64,000 nt of DNA from contig NZ_JAZIFX010000001.1 of the NCBI RefSeq assembly GCF_036634175.1, forward strand, positions 4,526,001-4,590,000. Reading direction: 5' to 3'. How positions within the stretch are numbered: position 1 is the stretch's first letter; each line of letters opens with the position of its first letter. Origin of the DNA: Streptomyces sp. P9-A2 (GTDB lineage: Bacteria > Actinomycetota > Actinomycetes > Streptomycetales > Streptomycetaceae). The translations under genes were made by a program, and so were the position numbers. Below the pieces are notes generated by a model. That model saw only the letters and a list, made by a program, of their open reading frames with translations. It made no database searches and was not told where the DNA came from. This document shows, in pieces, positions 47,649 through 60,473 of the stretch.

Positions 47649-48488
47649 TACGCCTCCGGCACTCCGCACCCGGACACCGGCGAGGGAGAAACCCCCGCCG
47701 TCCGCGCCCAGGGCCTCACCGTCGTCCGAGGCCCCCGCACCGTCCTGCGCGGCCTCGACTTCACCGTCCCGCGAGGACAGGTCACCGGCCTCCTCGGCCC
47801 CTCCGGCTGCGGCAAGTCGACCCTGATGCGGGCCATCGTGGGCACCCAGGCCAAGGTCACCGGCACGCTGGACGTGCTCGGCCTCCCCGCGGGCCACCCC
47901 ACCCTGCGCACCCGCATCGGCTACGTCACCCAGGCCCCCTCGGTCTACGACGACCTGACGGTCCGGCAGAACCTCGACTACTTCGCCTCGGTCCTCGACC
48001 CCGGCCTCCCCCACGCTCGAACTCGCTCGCGCGGGGGGACCCCCACGGCCGCCGACCGCCGCCGCGACAACGTCATCCGGGCCATCGCCGACGTCGACCT
48101 CACCACCCACGCCGACGCCCTCGCCGGAAACCTCTCCGGCGGCCAGCGCAACCGCGTCTCCCTCGCCGTCGCCCTCCTAGGCACCCCCGAGCTGCTGGTC
48201 CTCGACGAGCCCACGGTCGGCCTCGACCCCGTCCTGCGCCGCGACCTCTGGCAGCTCTTCCACACCCTCGCCGCCGAACGGGGCGCCGGCCTGCTGATCT
48301 CCTCCCACGTCATGGACGAGGCCGAGCGCTGCCACCGCCTCCTGCTCATGCGCGAGGGCGAGATCCTCGCCGACGACACACCCGACGCCCTGCGCACCGG
48401 CACCGGATCCGACACCGTCGAGGCGGCCTTCCTACACCTGGTGGACGCGGCCGTCGAAACAAGCCGCACGAAGGAGACCTCACGATGA
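47640..48488 (+). CDS. ABC transporter ATP-binding protein (exporter type)
   Basis: 282 residues from ATG 47640. Walker A is LLGPSGCGKST, the Q-loop is TQAPSVYDDL, the signature is NLSGGQRNRVSLAVAL, Walker B is LLVLDEPTVGLD, and the switch His is in ISSHVMDEAERC. These features match drug/polyketide exporter ATPases (DrrA-like). Between the Q-loop region and the signature, a palindromic dispersed repeat (48006-48046) contributes about 13 in-frame residues (LPHARTRSRGGTP) that are not expected in the family. The ATG overlap with the permease gene (48485-48488) couples the two. Expression is probably controlled by the palindrome over the start. Confidence 0.92.
   Translation: MMNYASGTPHPDTGEGETPAVRAQGLTVVRGPRTVLRGLDFTVPRGQVTGLLGPSGCGKSTLMRAIVGTQAKVTGTLDVLGLPAGHPTLRTRIGYVTQAPSVYDDLTVRQNLDYFASVLDPGLPHARTRSRGGTPTAADRRRDNVIRAIADVDLTTHADALAGNLSGGQRNRVSLAVALLGTPELLVLDEPTVGLDPVLRRDLWQLFHTLAAERGAGLLISSHVMDEAERCHRLLLMREGEILADDTPDALRTGTGSDTVEAAFLHLVDAAVETSRTKETSR
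48006..48046. repeat. Dispersed palindromic repeat copy inside the ABC ATPase gene
   Basis: The 41-bp segment begins CTCCCCCACGCTCGAACTCG and ends in GGGGGGACCCCCAC. The same flanks, CTCCCCC...CTCGA...GGGGGACCCCC, occur at 33932-33965 and 33989-34029. The copy keeps the reading frame of the ATPase gene. Confidence 0.75.
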
Positions 48489-49270
48489 GCACCCCCCGTA
48501 CGACGCCACGGCCCTCCGTCCCGACGGGCGCCCTGAACGCCTCGCGCACCCTCGCCACCGCGGCCCGGGTCCTGCGTCAACTCCGCCACGACCCGCGCAC
48601 GATCGCGCTGATGCTGCTGGTCCCCTGCCTGATGCTGCTCCTGCTCCGCTACGTCTTCGACGGCAGCCCGCGCACCTTCGACACCATCGGCGCCTCGCTC
48701 CTCGGGATCTTCCCGCTGATCACGATGTTCCTGGTCACCTCGATCGCCACCCTGCGCGAGCGGACGTCCGGCACTCTGGAACGCCTCCTCGCCATGCCGC
48801 TCGGCAAGGGCGACCTGATCGCCGGCTACGCCCTCGCCTTCGGCGCGATCGCGATCGTCCAGTCCGCTCTGGCCACCGCACTGGCGGTCTGGTTCCTGGG
48901 GCTCGACGTCGTCGGCAGTCCGTGGCTGTTGCTCCTGGTGGCCCTGCTCGACGCACTCCTCGGCACAGCCCTCGGCCTCTTCGTCTCGGCCTTCGCGGCC
49001 TCGGAATTCCAGGCGGTCCAGTTCATGCCGGCAGTGATCTTCCCCCAACTCCTCCTGTGCGGACTCTTCACCGCGCGCGAGAACATGCACCCCGTCCTGG
49101 AGGGCATCTCCGACGTCCTCCCCATGTCCTACGCCGTCGACGGCATGAACGAGGTTCTCGGGCACACGGGCATGACCGCCCCCTTCATACGCGACATCCT
49201 GATCGTCGCCGGCTGCGCCCTGCTGGTGCTCGTCCTCGGCGCGGCGACCCTGCGCCGCAGGACGGCCTGA
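48485..49270 (+). CDS. ABC-2 type transporter permease
   Basis: 261 residues from ATG 48485. Six hydrophobic segments (about 45-60, 70-88, 113-138, 145-167, 178-196, 232-252), with the ABC-2 motif ERTSGTLERLLAMPLGKGDL between the second and third, and QFMPAVIFPQLLLCGLF near the fifth. Together with the upstream ATPase it forms a half-transporter pair typical of DrrAB-type exporters. The substrate is unknown. Its start overlaps the ATPase stop. Confidence 0.92.
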   Translation: MSTPRTTPRPSVPTGALNASRTLATAARVLRQLRHDPRTIALMLLVPCLMLLLLRYVFDGSPRTFDTIGASLLGIFPLITMFLVTSIATLRERTSGTLERLLAMPLGKGDLIAGYALAFGAIAIVQSALATALAVWFLGLDVVGSPWLLLLVALLDALLGTALGLFVSAFAASEFQAVQFMPAVIFPQLLLCGLFTARENMHPVLEGISDVLPMSYAVDGMNEVLGHTGMTAPFIRDILIVAGCALLVLVLGAATLRRRTA

Positions 49271-49411
49271 CACCCCCCCCGGAGCCCTCCGGCGCCGGCG
49301 TTCGCCACCGTCCACCCCTCGTCCGCCCACCGGACACCACCCCGCCCCCACGCCCCCCGGGTGCGAGGATGAACCAGGACGACGCGCCCACTCCGGAGGA
49401 CATCCCCAGTC

Positions 49412-50224
49412 ATGGCTCAGAAAGTCGCAGTCCTCGGCACCGGCAAGATCGGTGAAGCCCTGCTCAGCGGAATGATCCGCGGCGGCTGGGCCCCCGCCGA
49501 CCTCCTGGTCACCACCCGCCGCCAGGAACGGGCCGACGAACTCCGCGCCCGCCACGGGGTCACCCCGGTCTCGAACCTCGAAGCCGCCAAGACCGCCGAC
49601 ACCCTGATCCTCACGGTCAAACCACAGGACATGGGCACCCTCCTCGACGAGCTGGCCCCGCACCTCCCCGCCGACCGCCTGGTCATCAGCGGCGCCGCGG
49701 GTATCCCCACCTCCTTCTACGAGGACCGCCTCGCCGCAGGCACCCCGGTCGTCCGCGTCATGACGAACACCCCCGCCCTGGTCGACGAGGCCATGTCGGT
49801 CATCTCCGCCGGCAGCCACGCCACCCCGGAACACCTCGCCCACACCGAGGAGATCTTCGGCGCCGTCGGCAAGACGCTCCGCGTCCCGGAGTCGCAGCAG
49901 GACGCCTGTACCGCCCTGTCCGGCTCCGGCCCGGCGTACTTCTTCTACCTGGTCGAAGCCATGACGGACGCCGGCATCCTGCTCGGCCTGCCCCGCGACA
50001 AGGCCCACGACCTGATCGTCCAGTCCGCGATCGGCGCCGCGATCATGCTCCGCGACAGCGGCGAGCACCCCGTACGGCTCCGCGAGAACGTCACCTCCCC
50101 CGCCGGCACCACCATCAACGCCATCCGCGAACTCGAGAACCACGGCGTACGAGCCGCCCTCATCGCAGCCCTCGAAGCGGCCCGCGACCGCAGCCGCGAA
50201 CTGGCCTCCGGCACCAAGGACTGA
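49412..50224 (+). CDS. proC: Pyrroline-5-carboxylate reductase
   Basis: 270 residues from ATG 49412 with GGAGGA twelve bases upstream. Last step of proline synthesis. NADP-binding VAVLGTGKIGEALLSGMI at 4-21, LILTVKPQDM, ISGAAGIPTSF, RVMTNTPALV, and the dimer-domain signature ALSGSGPAYFFYLVEAMTDA and VTSPAGTTINAIRELEN. Full length. In M. tuberculosis proC (Rv0500) lies between the isomerase and the bS22 gene, the same relative order as in this window. Confidence 0.96.
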   Translation: MAQKVAVLGTGKIGEALLSGMIRGGWAPADLLVTTRRQERADELRARHGVTPVSNLEAAKTADTLILTVKPQDMGTLLDELAPHLPADRLVISGAAGIPTSFYEDRLAAGTPVVRVMTNTPALVDEAMSVISAGSHATPEHLAHTEEIFGAVGKTLRVPESQQDACTALSGSGPAYFFYLVEAMTDAGILLGLPRDKAHDLIVQSAIGAAIMLRDSGEHPVRLRENVTSPAGTTINAIRELENHGVRAALIAALEAARDRSRELASGTKD

Positions 50225-50244
50225 GGGCAGGCCCCCGCCCGGAG

Positions 50245-50340
50245 CGCTCCTGACGGGGCGCTCCTGACGGAGCGCTCCTGACGGGGCGCTCCTGACGGGG
50301 CGCTCCTGACGGGGCGCTCCTGACGGGGCGCCCCGTCGGT
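50245..50340. repeat. Six tandem 14-bp repeats ending in a palindrome
   Basis: Six copies of CGCTCCTGACGGGG (50245-50328; the second copy ends GGAG) follow the proC stop by 20 bp. The array runs into the palindrome ACGGGGCGCCCCGT at about 50323-50336, so the last unit becomes one arm of a hairpin that can terminate both proC and the convergent hydrolase gene. Confidence 0.9.
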
Positions 50341-50349
50341 TCCCGCCCC

Positions 50350-50937
50350 TCACCTCGCTCCGGCGAGCACGTCCGCCGACATCACCACGCGCGCGAACCC
50401 GCCCCCGTGCAACGTCACCGCCGACGCCTGTGCCGCCTCGTCCGCACTGCGCCGCCAGCCGAACGGCCCCTCCACGTCGAAGGTGTACGTCGCGTCGAAC
50501 ACGACCACCACGTCGTACCCGAGGTTCCCGCCCACCCGGGCCGTCGTCTCCACACACATGTTGGTCTGGATCCCGGTCAGCACCACCTGGGAGATCCCCG
50601 CGTCCTTCAGCCAGGCGCCGAGATCCGGGGTGCCGTGGAACGCCGAGTTCACGCTCTTGGTCACCAGCAGCTCGGCGCCCTCGCCTCCCTCACCGCGCCG
50701 CCGCTCCACGTACTCCTTGAACCCGTTGCCCGGCTGCCCCGGACGCAGGGGCGACGCCGGCTCGACCGAGTCGTGCCGCACGAACACCACCGGCCGCCCC
50801 GACGCCTGCCACGCGTCGATCAGCCCGGCGATTTTCTCGTCCGCCCCGGGATGGTTCCGCCGTCCCCAGAAATCGAGGTCCTCGAAACCCTGCTGCACGT
50901 CGACGACCACCAGCGCCGCGTTCTCCGCAATGTCCAT
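50350..50937 (-). CDS. Isochorismatase-family cysteine hydrolase
   Basis: 195 residues from ATG 50937. Catalytic triad elements: Asp in ALVVVDVQQGFED (about 8-20), a Lys in LLVTKSVNSAFHGT, and Cys in GIQTNMCVETTARVG. Single-domain members hydrolyse isochorismate, nicotinamide or related amides; the lack of a nicotinamidase metal-site DxH pattern argues against nicotinamidase. Substrate unknown. It is convergent with proC. Confidence 0.87.
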   Translation of the reverse strand: MDIAENAALVVVDVQQGFEDLDFWGRRNHPGADEKIAGLIDAWQASGRPVVFVRHDSVEPASPLRPGQPGNGFKEYVERRRGEGGEGAELLVTKSVNSAFHGTPDLGAWLKDAGISQVVLTGIQTNMCVETTARVGGNLGYDVVVVFDATYTFDVEGPFGWRRSADEAAQASAVTLHGGGFARVVMSADVLAGAR

Positions 50938-51047
50938 GCCCCCGATCGTGCCGCCCCCGCACCCCACCCCCCAGAGGTACGGAGGTCAACGACCGACGAC
51001 TTACTGCCAAGCGAGCCGGACGCCCGGCACGGACACCGGTACCGGTA

Positions 51048-52070
51048 CTACCTTCCGGCGCCGTCCCCGGCCCCGGATGCCGGGAGCAGACCGACAGCCC
51101 GATAGGCGGCATCCACGACCGGCCGTGCCATGGCGCGAGCCCTTTCGGCTCCGTCCCGCAACACGCCCTCCACATGACCGGGATCCGCGCACAACTCCTT
51201 GTGCCTTTCCCGCAATGGCTTCAGCGCTTCGACCACGGCCTCCGCGGTGTCCTTCTTCAAAGCCCCGTACGAGTCGTAGGCATCGCCCAGGGTCTTCGGG
51301 TCACCGCCCGAGCAAGCCGCGAGAATCTCCAGCAGATTCGCCACCCCGGGCTGCTCCTCCCTGTCGTACACGACGTCGCGTCCGCTGTCGGTCACCGCCC
51401 GCATGACTTTCTTCCGCACCACGTCCGGCTCGTCCAGCAGGTAGACGATTCCCGGCCCGACGTCGTCGCTCTTCCCCATCTTCGACAGGGGGTCCTGCAG
51501 ATTCATCACCCGCGCGGCCACGTCCGGATGCGTGGCCCGGGGCACCACGAAGGTGTACCCGTACCGCTGGTTGAACCGCACGGCCAGATCCCGTGTGAGC
51601 TCCACGTGCGGCGCCTGGTCGTCCCCCACCGGCACCTCGTCCGTCCCGTACGCCAGGATGTCCGCCGCCATCAGCACGGGATACGTCAACAGCGACAGCC
51701 GCACGCTCCCGCCCCGCCGCTGCTCCCGCGCGGCTTTCTCCTTGTACTGGATCATCCGCCGCATCTCGCCGTCGGTCGCCACGCACTCCAGCACGTACGA
51801 CAGGCGGGTGTGCTCGTCCACGTGACTCTGCACGAACACGGTGCACAGCTCCGGATCCACCCCGGTCGCCAGCAGCAGCGTCGCCGCCTGCCGGCTCAGT
51901 CTGCGCACCCGTGAGGGGTCGTGGTCCACGGTCAGCGCGTGCAGATCGACGACGCAGAACAACGCGTCCGCCCGGTGCTGGTCGACCAAGGCCCACCGCC
52001 GCATGGCGCCCAGGTAGTTCCCCAGCGTCAGATGCCCGGTCGGTTTGATCCCACTGAAGACCCGTGTCAT
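51048..52070 (-). CDS. trpS: Tryptophanyl-tRNA synthetase, attenuator-controlled (TrpRS1-like)
   Basis: 340 residues from ATG 52070. Class Ic synthetase with the HIGH-type motif PTGHLTLGNYL at 10-20 and the KMSKS-type loop LSKMGKSDD, in which Ser is replaced by Gly. Tryptophan-pocket segments CVVDLHALTV and YPVLMAADILAYGTDEVPVG are present. In S. coelicolor the auxiliary, indolmycin-resistant TrpRS1 gene occupies this locus and is controlled by ribosome-mediated attenuation; a leader peptide and terminator are found here too, so this is very probably the resistant isoform (inference). A second housekeeping trpS would be expected elsewhere. Confidence 0.93.
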   Translation of the reverse strand: MTRVFSGIKPTGHLTLGNYLGAMRRWALVDQHRADALFCVVDLHALTVDHDPSRVRRLSRQAATLLLATGVDPELCTVFVQSHVDEHTRLSYVLECVATDGEMRRMIQYKEKAAREQRRGGSVRLSLLTYPVLMAADILAYGTDEVPVGDDQAPHVELTRDLAVRFNQRYGYTFVVPRATHPDVAARVMNLQDPLSKMGKSDDVGPGIVYLLDEPDVVRKKVMRAVTDSGRDVVYDREEQPGVANLLEILAACSGGDPKTLGDAYDSYGALKKDTAEAVVEALKPLRERHKELCADPGHVEGVLRDGAERARAMARPVVDAAYRAVGLLPASGAGDGAGR

Positions 52071-52152
52071 CGCTTCCTGTCTCCGTCTCCTGGTTGTGAC
52101 CGCCGCCCCGGCCGGCCGCCCCCGGAGTCCTGGGGCCGGAGCCCTGGAGGGA

Positions 52153-52221
52153 GAAACGAAAACGGCCACCGAAGCGGCGGCCGTTGAGCGCATACGTACG
52201 GACGGCCGCTGTCAGGCGGCC
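52153..52221 (-). promoter_or_regulatory. trpS transcription attenuator
   Basis: Read on the minus strand, four segments follow the leader Trp codon. Segment 1 GGCCGC (52216-52221, within the last leader codons) pairs with segment 2 GCGGCC (52204-52209). Segment 2, read as GCGGCCGT, can instead pair with segment 3 ACGGCCGC (52177-52184). Segment 3 also forms the terminator stem AACGGCCGCC (52176-52185) with GGTGGCCGTT (52161-52170), loop GCTTC, followed by TTCGTTTC. A ribosome stalled at the Trp codon would cover segment 1 and so free segment 2 to disrupt the terminator. Confidence 0.85.
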
Positions 52222-52256
52222 CGCCAGAGCTGGCTGTACGTACGCGTAGTCGTCAT
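52212..52256 (-). CDS. trpL: trpS leader peptide
   Basis: 14 residues, MTTTRTYSQLWRAA, from ATG 52256 to TGA at 52212. It contains one Trp codon at residue 11, three codons before the stop, placed so that a stalled ribosome masks the first attenuator segment. It ends about 140 bp before the trpS start. This is a regulatory peptide with no expected function of its own. It resembles the leader described for streptomycete trpRS1 genes. The gene symbol is used by analogy. Confidence 0.85.
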   Translation of the reverse strand: MTTTRTYSQLWRAA

Positions 52257-52309
52257 GCGGGCCAGGCTACGCTCTGAAGAGGGGCACCGGGTGGTGATGA
52301 CGGCAGCGA

Positions 52310-52800
52310 GTTGACACACCCTGGCTCCATCCGTACTGTTCTCCGAGTTGTCCGACGTGAGTACCGACTCCGGTCGGCCCCGGACAGCCATTCCGTACGT
52401 ACCGCACCAACTCGACGGCAGTCGTCTGTCTGTCGTCATGGCATTGGTGTGCGTATTCGCGAAATGAGGAATCCGTGTCCGAAAGGGCGCAGGCCCCCGA
52501 TTAGCTCGGGAGCAGGGAATCCGCTACAGTCTCACTCGTCGGAACGGCCCAACAGCCGGAAAGACGAACCCCGCTGACTGGGGGTCAGGTCGAAAGAAAA
52601 AGATCTGATAGAGTCGGAGCCGCCGGAAAGGGAAACGCGAAAAGCGGAAACCCGGAAGGCGAAACCCCGAGGAAACCGGATCACAAAGATCTGATAGAGT
52701 CGGAAACGCAAGACCGAAGGGAAGCGCCCGGAGGAAAGCCCGAGAGGGTGAGTACAAAGGAAGCGTCCGTTCCTTGAGAACTCAACAGCGTGCCAAAAAT
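52310..52800 (+). promoter_or_regulatory. rRNA operon tandem promoter and leader region
   Basis: Two exact 20-bp copies of AAAGATCTGATAGAGTCGGA lie at 52600-52619 and 52685-52704, 85 bp apart. Each carries TAGAGT as -10, so at least two promoters fire in tandem; a TACAGT near 52524-52529 may be a third. A GAGAACTCAACAGCG segment at about 52776-52790 is the usual start of the antitermination/processing leader. This fits the multiple promoters of Streptomyces rrn sets. Nothing coding is seen in the whole 52257-52952 gap. Confidence 0.8.
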
Positions 52801-52952
52801 CAACGCCAGATTATGTTGATACCCCGTTCCCGGCCCACGGCCGGGGCGAGGTTCCTTTGAAAAAAACACAGCGAGGACGCTGTGAACGGCCGGGCCTATT
52901 CCGCCCGACCGTTCCGCTCTCGTGCGTGTCCTTCCCGATCACGGGAAAGCAT

Positions 52953-57910
<4,958 letters not shown>

Positions 57911-57994
57911 GTTGCTCGCGTCCACTGTGTTGGTTCTGAAACCACGAACGACCCCACGTACTTGGCGTGGTGCGGTTGTTGTCTGTTTCATAGT

Positions 57995-58114
57995 GTTTCG
58001 GTGGTCATAGCGTAGGGGAAACGCCCGGTTACATTCCGAACCCGGAAGCTAAGCCTTATTGCGCCGATGGTACTGCAGGGGGGACCCTGTGGGAGAGTAG
58101 GACGCCGCCGAACA
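57995..58114 (+). rRNA. rrf: 5S ribosomal RNA
   Basis: About 120 nt starting GTTTCGGTGGTCATAGCGTA and ending CGCCGCCGAACAA, with the usual CCCGGTTACATTCCGAACCC loop. The order 16S-23S-5S is complete. Confidence 0.96.
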
Positions 58115-58126
58115 ATTCTTGAATGG

Positions 58127-58157
58127 GAAAGCCCCGTGCCACCGGCACGGGGCTTTC
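58127..58157 (+). terminator. rRNA operon terminator
   Basis: 14-bp perfect stem GAAAGCCCCGTGCC with GGCACGGGGCTTTC around a 3-nt loop, starting about 13 bases after 5S. It ends 20 bp before the start of the next gene, which therefore needs a promoter inside or beside the terminator or depends on readthrough. Confidence 0.93.
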
Positions 58158-58176
58158 CTGCGTTTAGGGTCGGGGC

Positions 58177-58824
58177 ATGCGCTATGACCTGGTCATTTTT
58201 GACAACGACGGTGTTCTCGTCGACAGCGAGCCCCTTTCCAACCGGCTACTGGCCGACTACCTCACCGAGCTCGGGCATCCGACGTCGTTCGAGGATTCCA
58301 TCCGTGACTACATGGGGTCCGCCATGCATCGGGTGCACGACCTGGTGGAGGAGCGGACCGGGCAGCGGTTGCCGGACGACTTCGACGATGTGTTCCATGC
58401 CCGCGTCTTCGCCGCGTTCGAGCGGGAGTTGAAGCCGGTGGCCGGTGTTGTCGATGTGCTGGAGACGCTGGCGGCCGAGGGGGTGCCGTACTGCGTGGCC
58501 TCGTCCGGGAGCCATGAGCGGATCCGGGTGGGGCACCGTACGACCGGGCTCGACCGGTGGTTCGACGACGAGCGGATCTTCAGCTCCCAGGATGTGGGGC
58601 GGGGCAAGCCGGCACCGGACCTGTTCCTGTACGCGGCGCAGCGGATGGGCGTCGTGCCGGCGCGGTGTGTCGTGGTCGAGGACAGCCCACTGGGCGTACA
58701 GGCGGCGGTCGCGGCCGGGATGGACGTGTACGGGTTCACCTCGATGACACCCGCGGAGAAGCTGGCGGGGGCCACCCGGCTCTTCGCGGATCTGCGGAAG
58801 CTGCCGGACCTGTGGGCGGGGTGA
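58177..58824 (+). CDS. HAD-superfamily hydrolase (beta-phosphoglucomutase-like)
   Basis: 215 residues from ATG 58177. HAD motif I DLVIFDNDGVLVDSE has Asp9 as nucleophile and Asp11 as acid/base. Motif II is VASSGSHERI, Lys is in GRGKPAPDLFLYAA, and motif IV is VVVEDSPLGVQAA. The helical cap (about 20-85) is of subclass I. Family members act on sugar phosphates, phosphoglycolate or are mutases; the substrate is unknown. It follows the rRNA terminator with only a short gap. Confidence 0.9.
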   Translation: MRYDLVIFDNDGVLVDSEPLSNRLLADYLTELGHPTSFEDSIRDYMGSAMHRVHDLVEERTGQRLPDDFDDVFHARVFAAFERELKPVAGVVDVLETLAAEGVPYCVASSGSHERIRVGHRTTGLDRWFDDERIFSSQDVGRGKPAPDLFLYAAQRMGVVPARCVVVEDSPLGVQAAVAAGMDVYGFTSMTPAEKLAGATRLFADLRKLPDLWAG

Positions 58825-58910
58825 TCCGCGTCCGCGGCTGACAATCGTCATGCGGAGCAGCGGACGTTCGTTTCTACTGCCCGGCCGGGACCGGCCACGA
58901 AGCTGGGTGC

Positions 58911-59135
58911 ATGACGACGAAGGCGTACTCCCGGCCGGTGGACACCATGGTCCGGCTCGGCACCGTCCTCATGATCGTCACGATGGGCGGGGGGTTCCTG
59001 GTCGGTGGGGCGCTGGGGGCAGGTCCCATGCCGGCCATGGTCGCCGCCGAGGTGAAGACAGCCGGAGCCCGGGTGCCCGCTCCCACCGCAGCCGTTCCCG
59101 CTCCCACCGTCGCCGCCTCTCCCGAACTCCGTTGA
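58911..59135 (+). CDS. Small secreted or membrane-associated hypothetical protein
   Basis: 74 residues from ATG 58911. An N-terminal hydrophobic segment (about 15-38, RLGTVLMIVTMGGGFLVGGA) resembles an uncleaved signal or anchor and is followed by an Ala/Pro repeat (VPAPTAAVPAPTVAA). No family recognised. Coding bias is acceptable, but it is short, so confidence is moderate. Confidence 0.5.
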   Translation: MTTKAYSRPVDTMVRLGTVLMIVTMGGGFLVGGALGAGPMPAMVAAEVKTAGARVPAPTAAVPAPTVAASPELR

Positions 59136-59201
59136 AACTGAGCACAATTCATCTTTGGCTGGATCTACCCACCAGTACGCCGGGGCTCTACGCTCGCCGC
59201 C

Positions 59202-60473
59202 ATGACTGATGTGCTGCGGCGCGGCAGGGCCTCGCTGGCGTTCGCCTTCCTGGTGCAGGGAGTCGCCTTCGCTCTGCTCGTGACGCGGATCCCGGCCATC
59301 CAGGACCGGTACGGGGTCTCCGACGCGCTGTTGCCCGCCTTCCTCGCCGCGGTGCCGGTGCTCGCAGGGATCGGGAGCGTGGTGACGGAGCGGCTGGTGA
59401 AGGGGGTGCGGCCGAGCAGGGTGCTGCGGTGGTCGCAGCCGGTCGTGCTGCTGGCGCTGCTCGGGGTCGGGGCGGGGGAGCACATGGCCGGGCTGGCCGT
59501 GGCGCTGGCTGTGTTCGGGCTGGCCGTGGGGGCGTTGGACGCCTCGATGAACATGCTCGGGGTGAGTCTCCAACGGGCGTACGGGCGCAGCATCATGCTG
59601 AGTTTCCACGCCGCCTACAGCCTGGGGGGAATCGTCGGGGCGTCGCTCGCGTGGGTGGGGGCGCACTGGCAGCTGGCGCTGTGGGTGTCGTATCTGCCGG
59701 TCGCGCTGGTGCTGATGCCGGCGGCGTTGATCGGGAGCCGGTGGTACGTGGACCAGGAGCAGCAGCAGCAGGAGGGCCGGGGCGAGGGCCGGGGCGAGGG
59801 CCGGCATCAGGACCGTGTCTCCGGTGGGGCCTCCGAGAGGGGGGACGGGGCAGGGCCCGTCGCCTTCAAGTTGCTGCTGCCGTTGTGTCTGGTGATGACG
59901 GTGGCGTACATCGGGGACTCGACGGTCTCGAACTGGAGCGCGAAGTACCTCCAGGACGTGCTGGGGAGTTCGGAGCAGACGGCGACCGTTCCGTACAACG
60001 TCTACATGGTCACCACGCTGCTGGGGCGGACGATCGGGGACTTCGGGGTGCGGCGCTTCGGCGCCGTGGTGGTGGTGCGGGCCGGGGCGCTGGTGGCGGC
60101 GGCGGGGTTCGCCGTGGTCGCCGGGGCGCCGGGGGAGTGGGTGGGGATGCTGGGGTTCACGCTGCTGGGGCTGGGGCTCTGTGTGCTGGTACCGCAGACC
60201 TTCGCGGCGGCGGGGCGGTTGTTCCCGGGGGCGTCGGACGCGGCCGTCGCGCGGCTCAACGTCTTCAACTATGTGGGGTTCCTGATCGGTTCCCCGCTGG
60301 TCGGGGTGCTCGGGGACGTATGGAGCTATCGCGGGGCGATGCTTGTGCCGATGGTGTTGGTCCTGGTGACACTCGTGTATGCCAGGTCGTTCACTCCTGA
60401 ACCGGACCGATACGGTGGCGGGCATGAGCGGCCGCGCACAGCTGATGTGGGACGAGGCAGTAACGGGCTATGA
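59202..60473 (+). CDS. Major facilitator superfamily transporter
   Basis: 423 residues from ATG 59202. Twelve-helix pattern with the central cytoplasmic loop around residues 180-215, which carries a Gln run and three RGEG repeats (EQQQQEGRGEGRGEGR). Related to YbjJ-type MFS proteins (GALDASMNMLGVSLQRAYGR; FNYVGFLIGSPLVGVLGDVW). The substrate is unknown. The 3' end overlaps the acuC-like gene start by 50 bp, so the two are probably co-expressed. Confidence 0.88.
   Translation: MTDVLRRGRASLAFAFLVQGVAFALLVTRIPAIQDRYGVSDALLPAFLAAVPVLAGIGSVVTERLVKGVRPSRVLRWSQPVVLLALLGVGAGEHMAGLAVALAVFGLAVGALDASMNMLGVSLQRAYGRSIMLSFHAAYSLGGIVGASLAWVGAHWQLALWVSYLPVALVLMPAALIGSRWYVDQEQQQQEGRGEGRGEGRHQDRVSGGASERGDGAGPVAFKLLLPLCLVMTVAYIGDSTVSNWSAKYLQDVLGSSEQTATVPYNVYMVTTLLGRTIGDFGVRRFGAVVVVRAGALVAAAGFAVVAGAPGEWVGMLGFTLLGLGLCVLVPQTFAAAGRLFPGASDAAVARLNVFNYVGFLIGSPLVGVLGDVWSYRGAMLVPMVLVLVTLVYARSFTPEPDRYGGGHERPRTADVGRGSNGL

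Noticed and set aside
58067..58176. Promoter for the HAD gene inside the rRNA terminator
   Set aside because: No convincing -35/-10 pair could be found in the 60 bp available; left unassigned.
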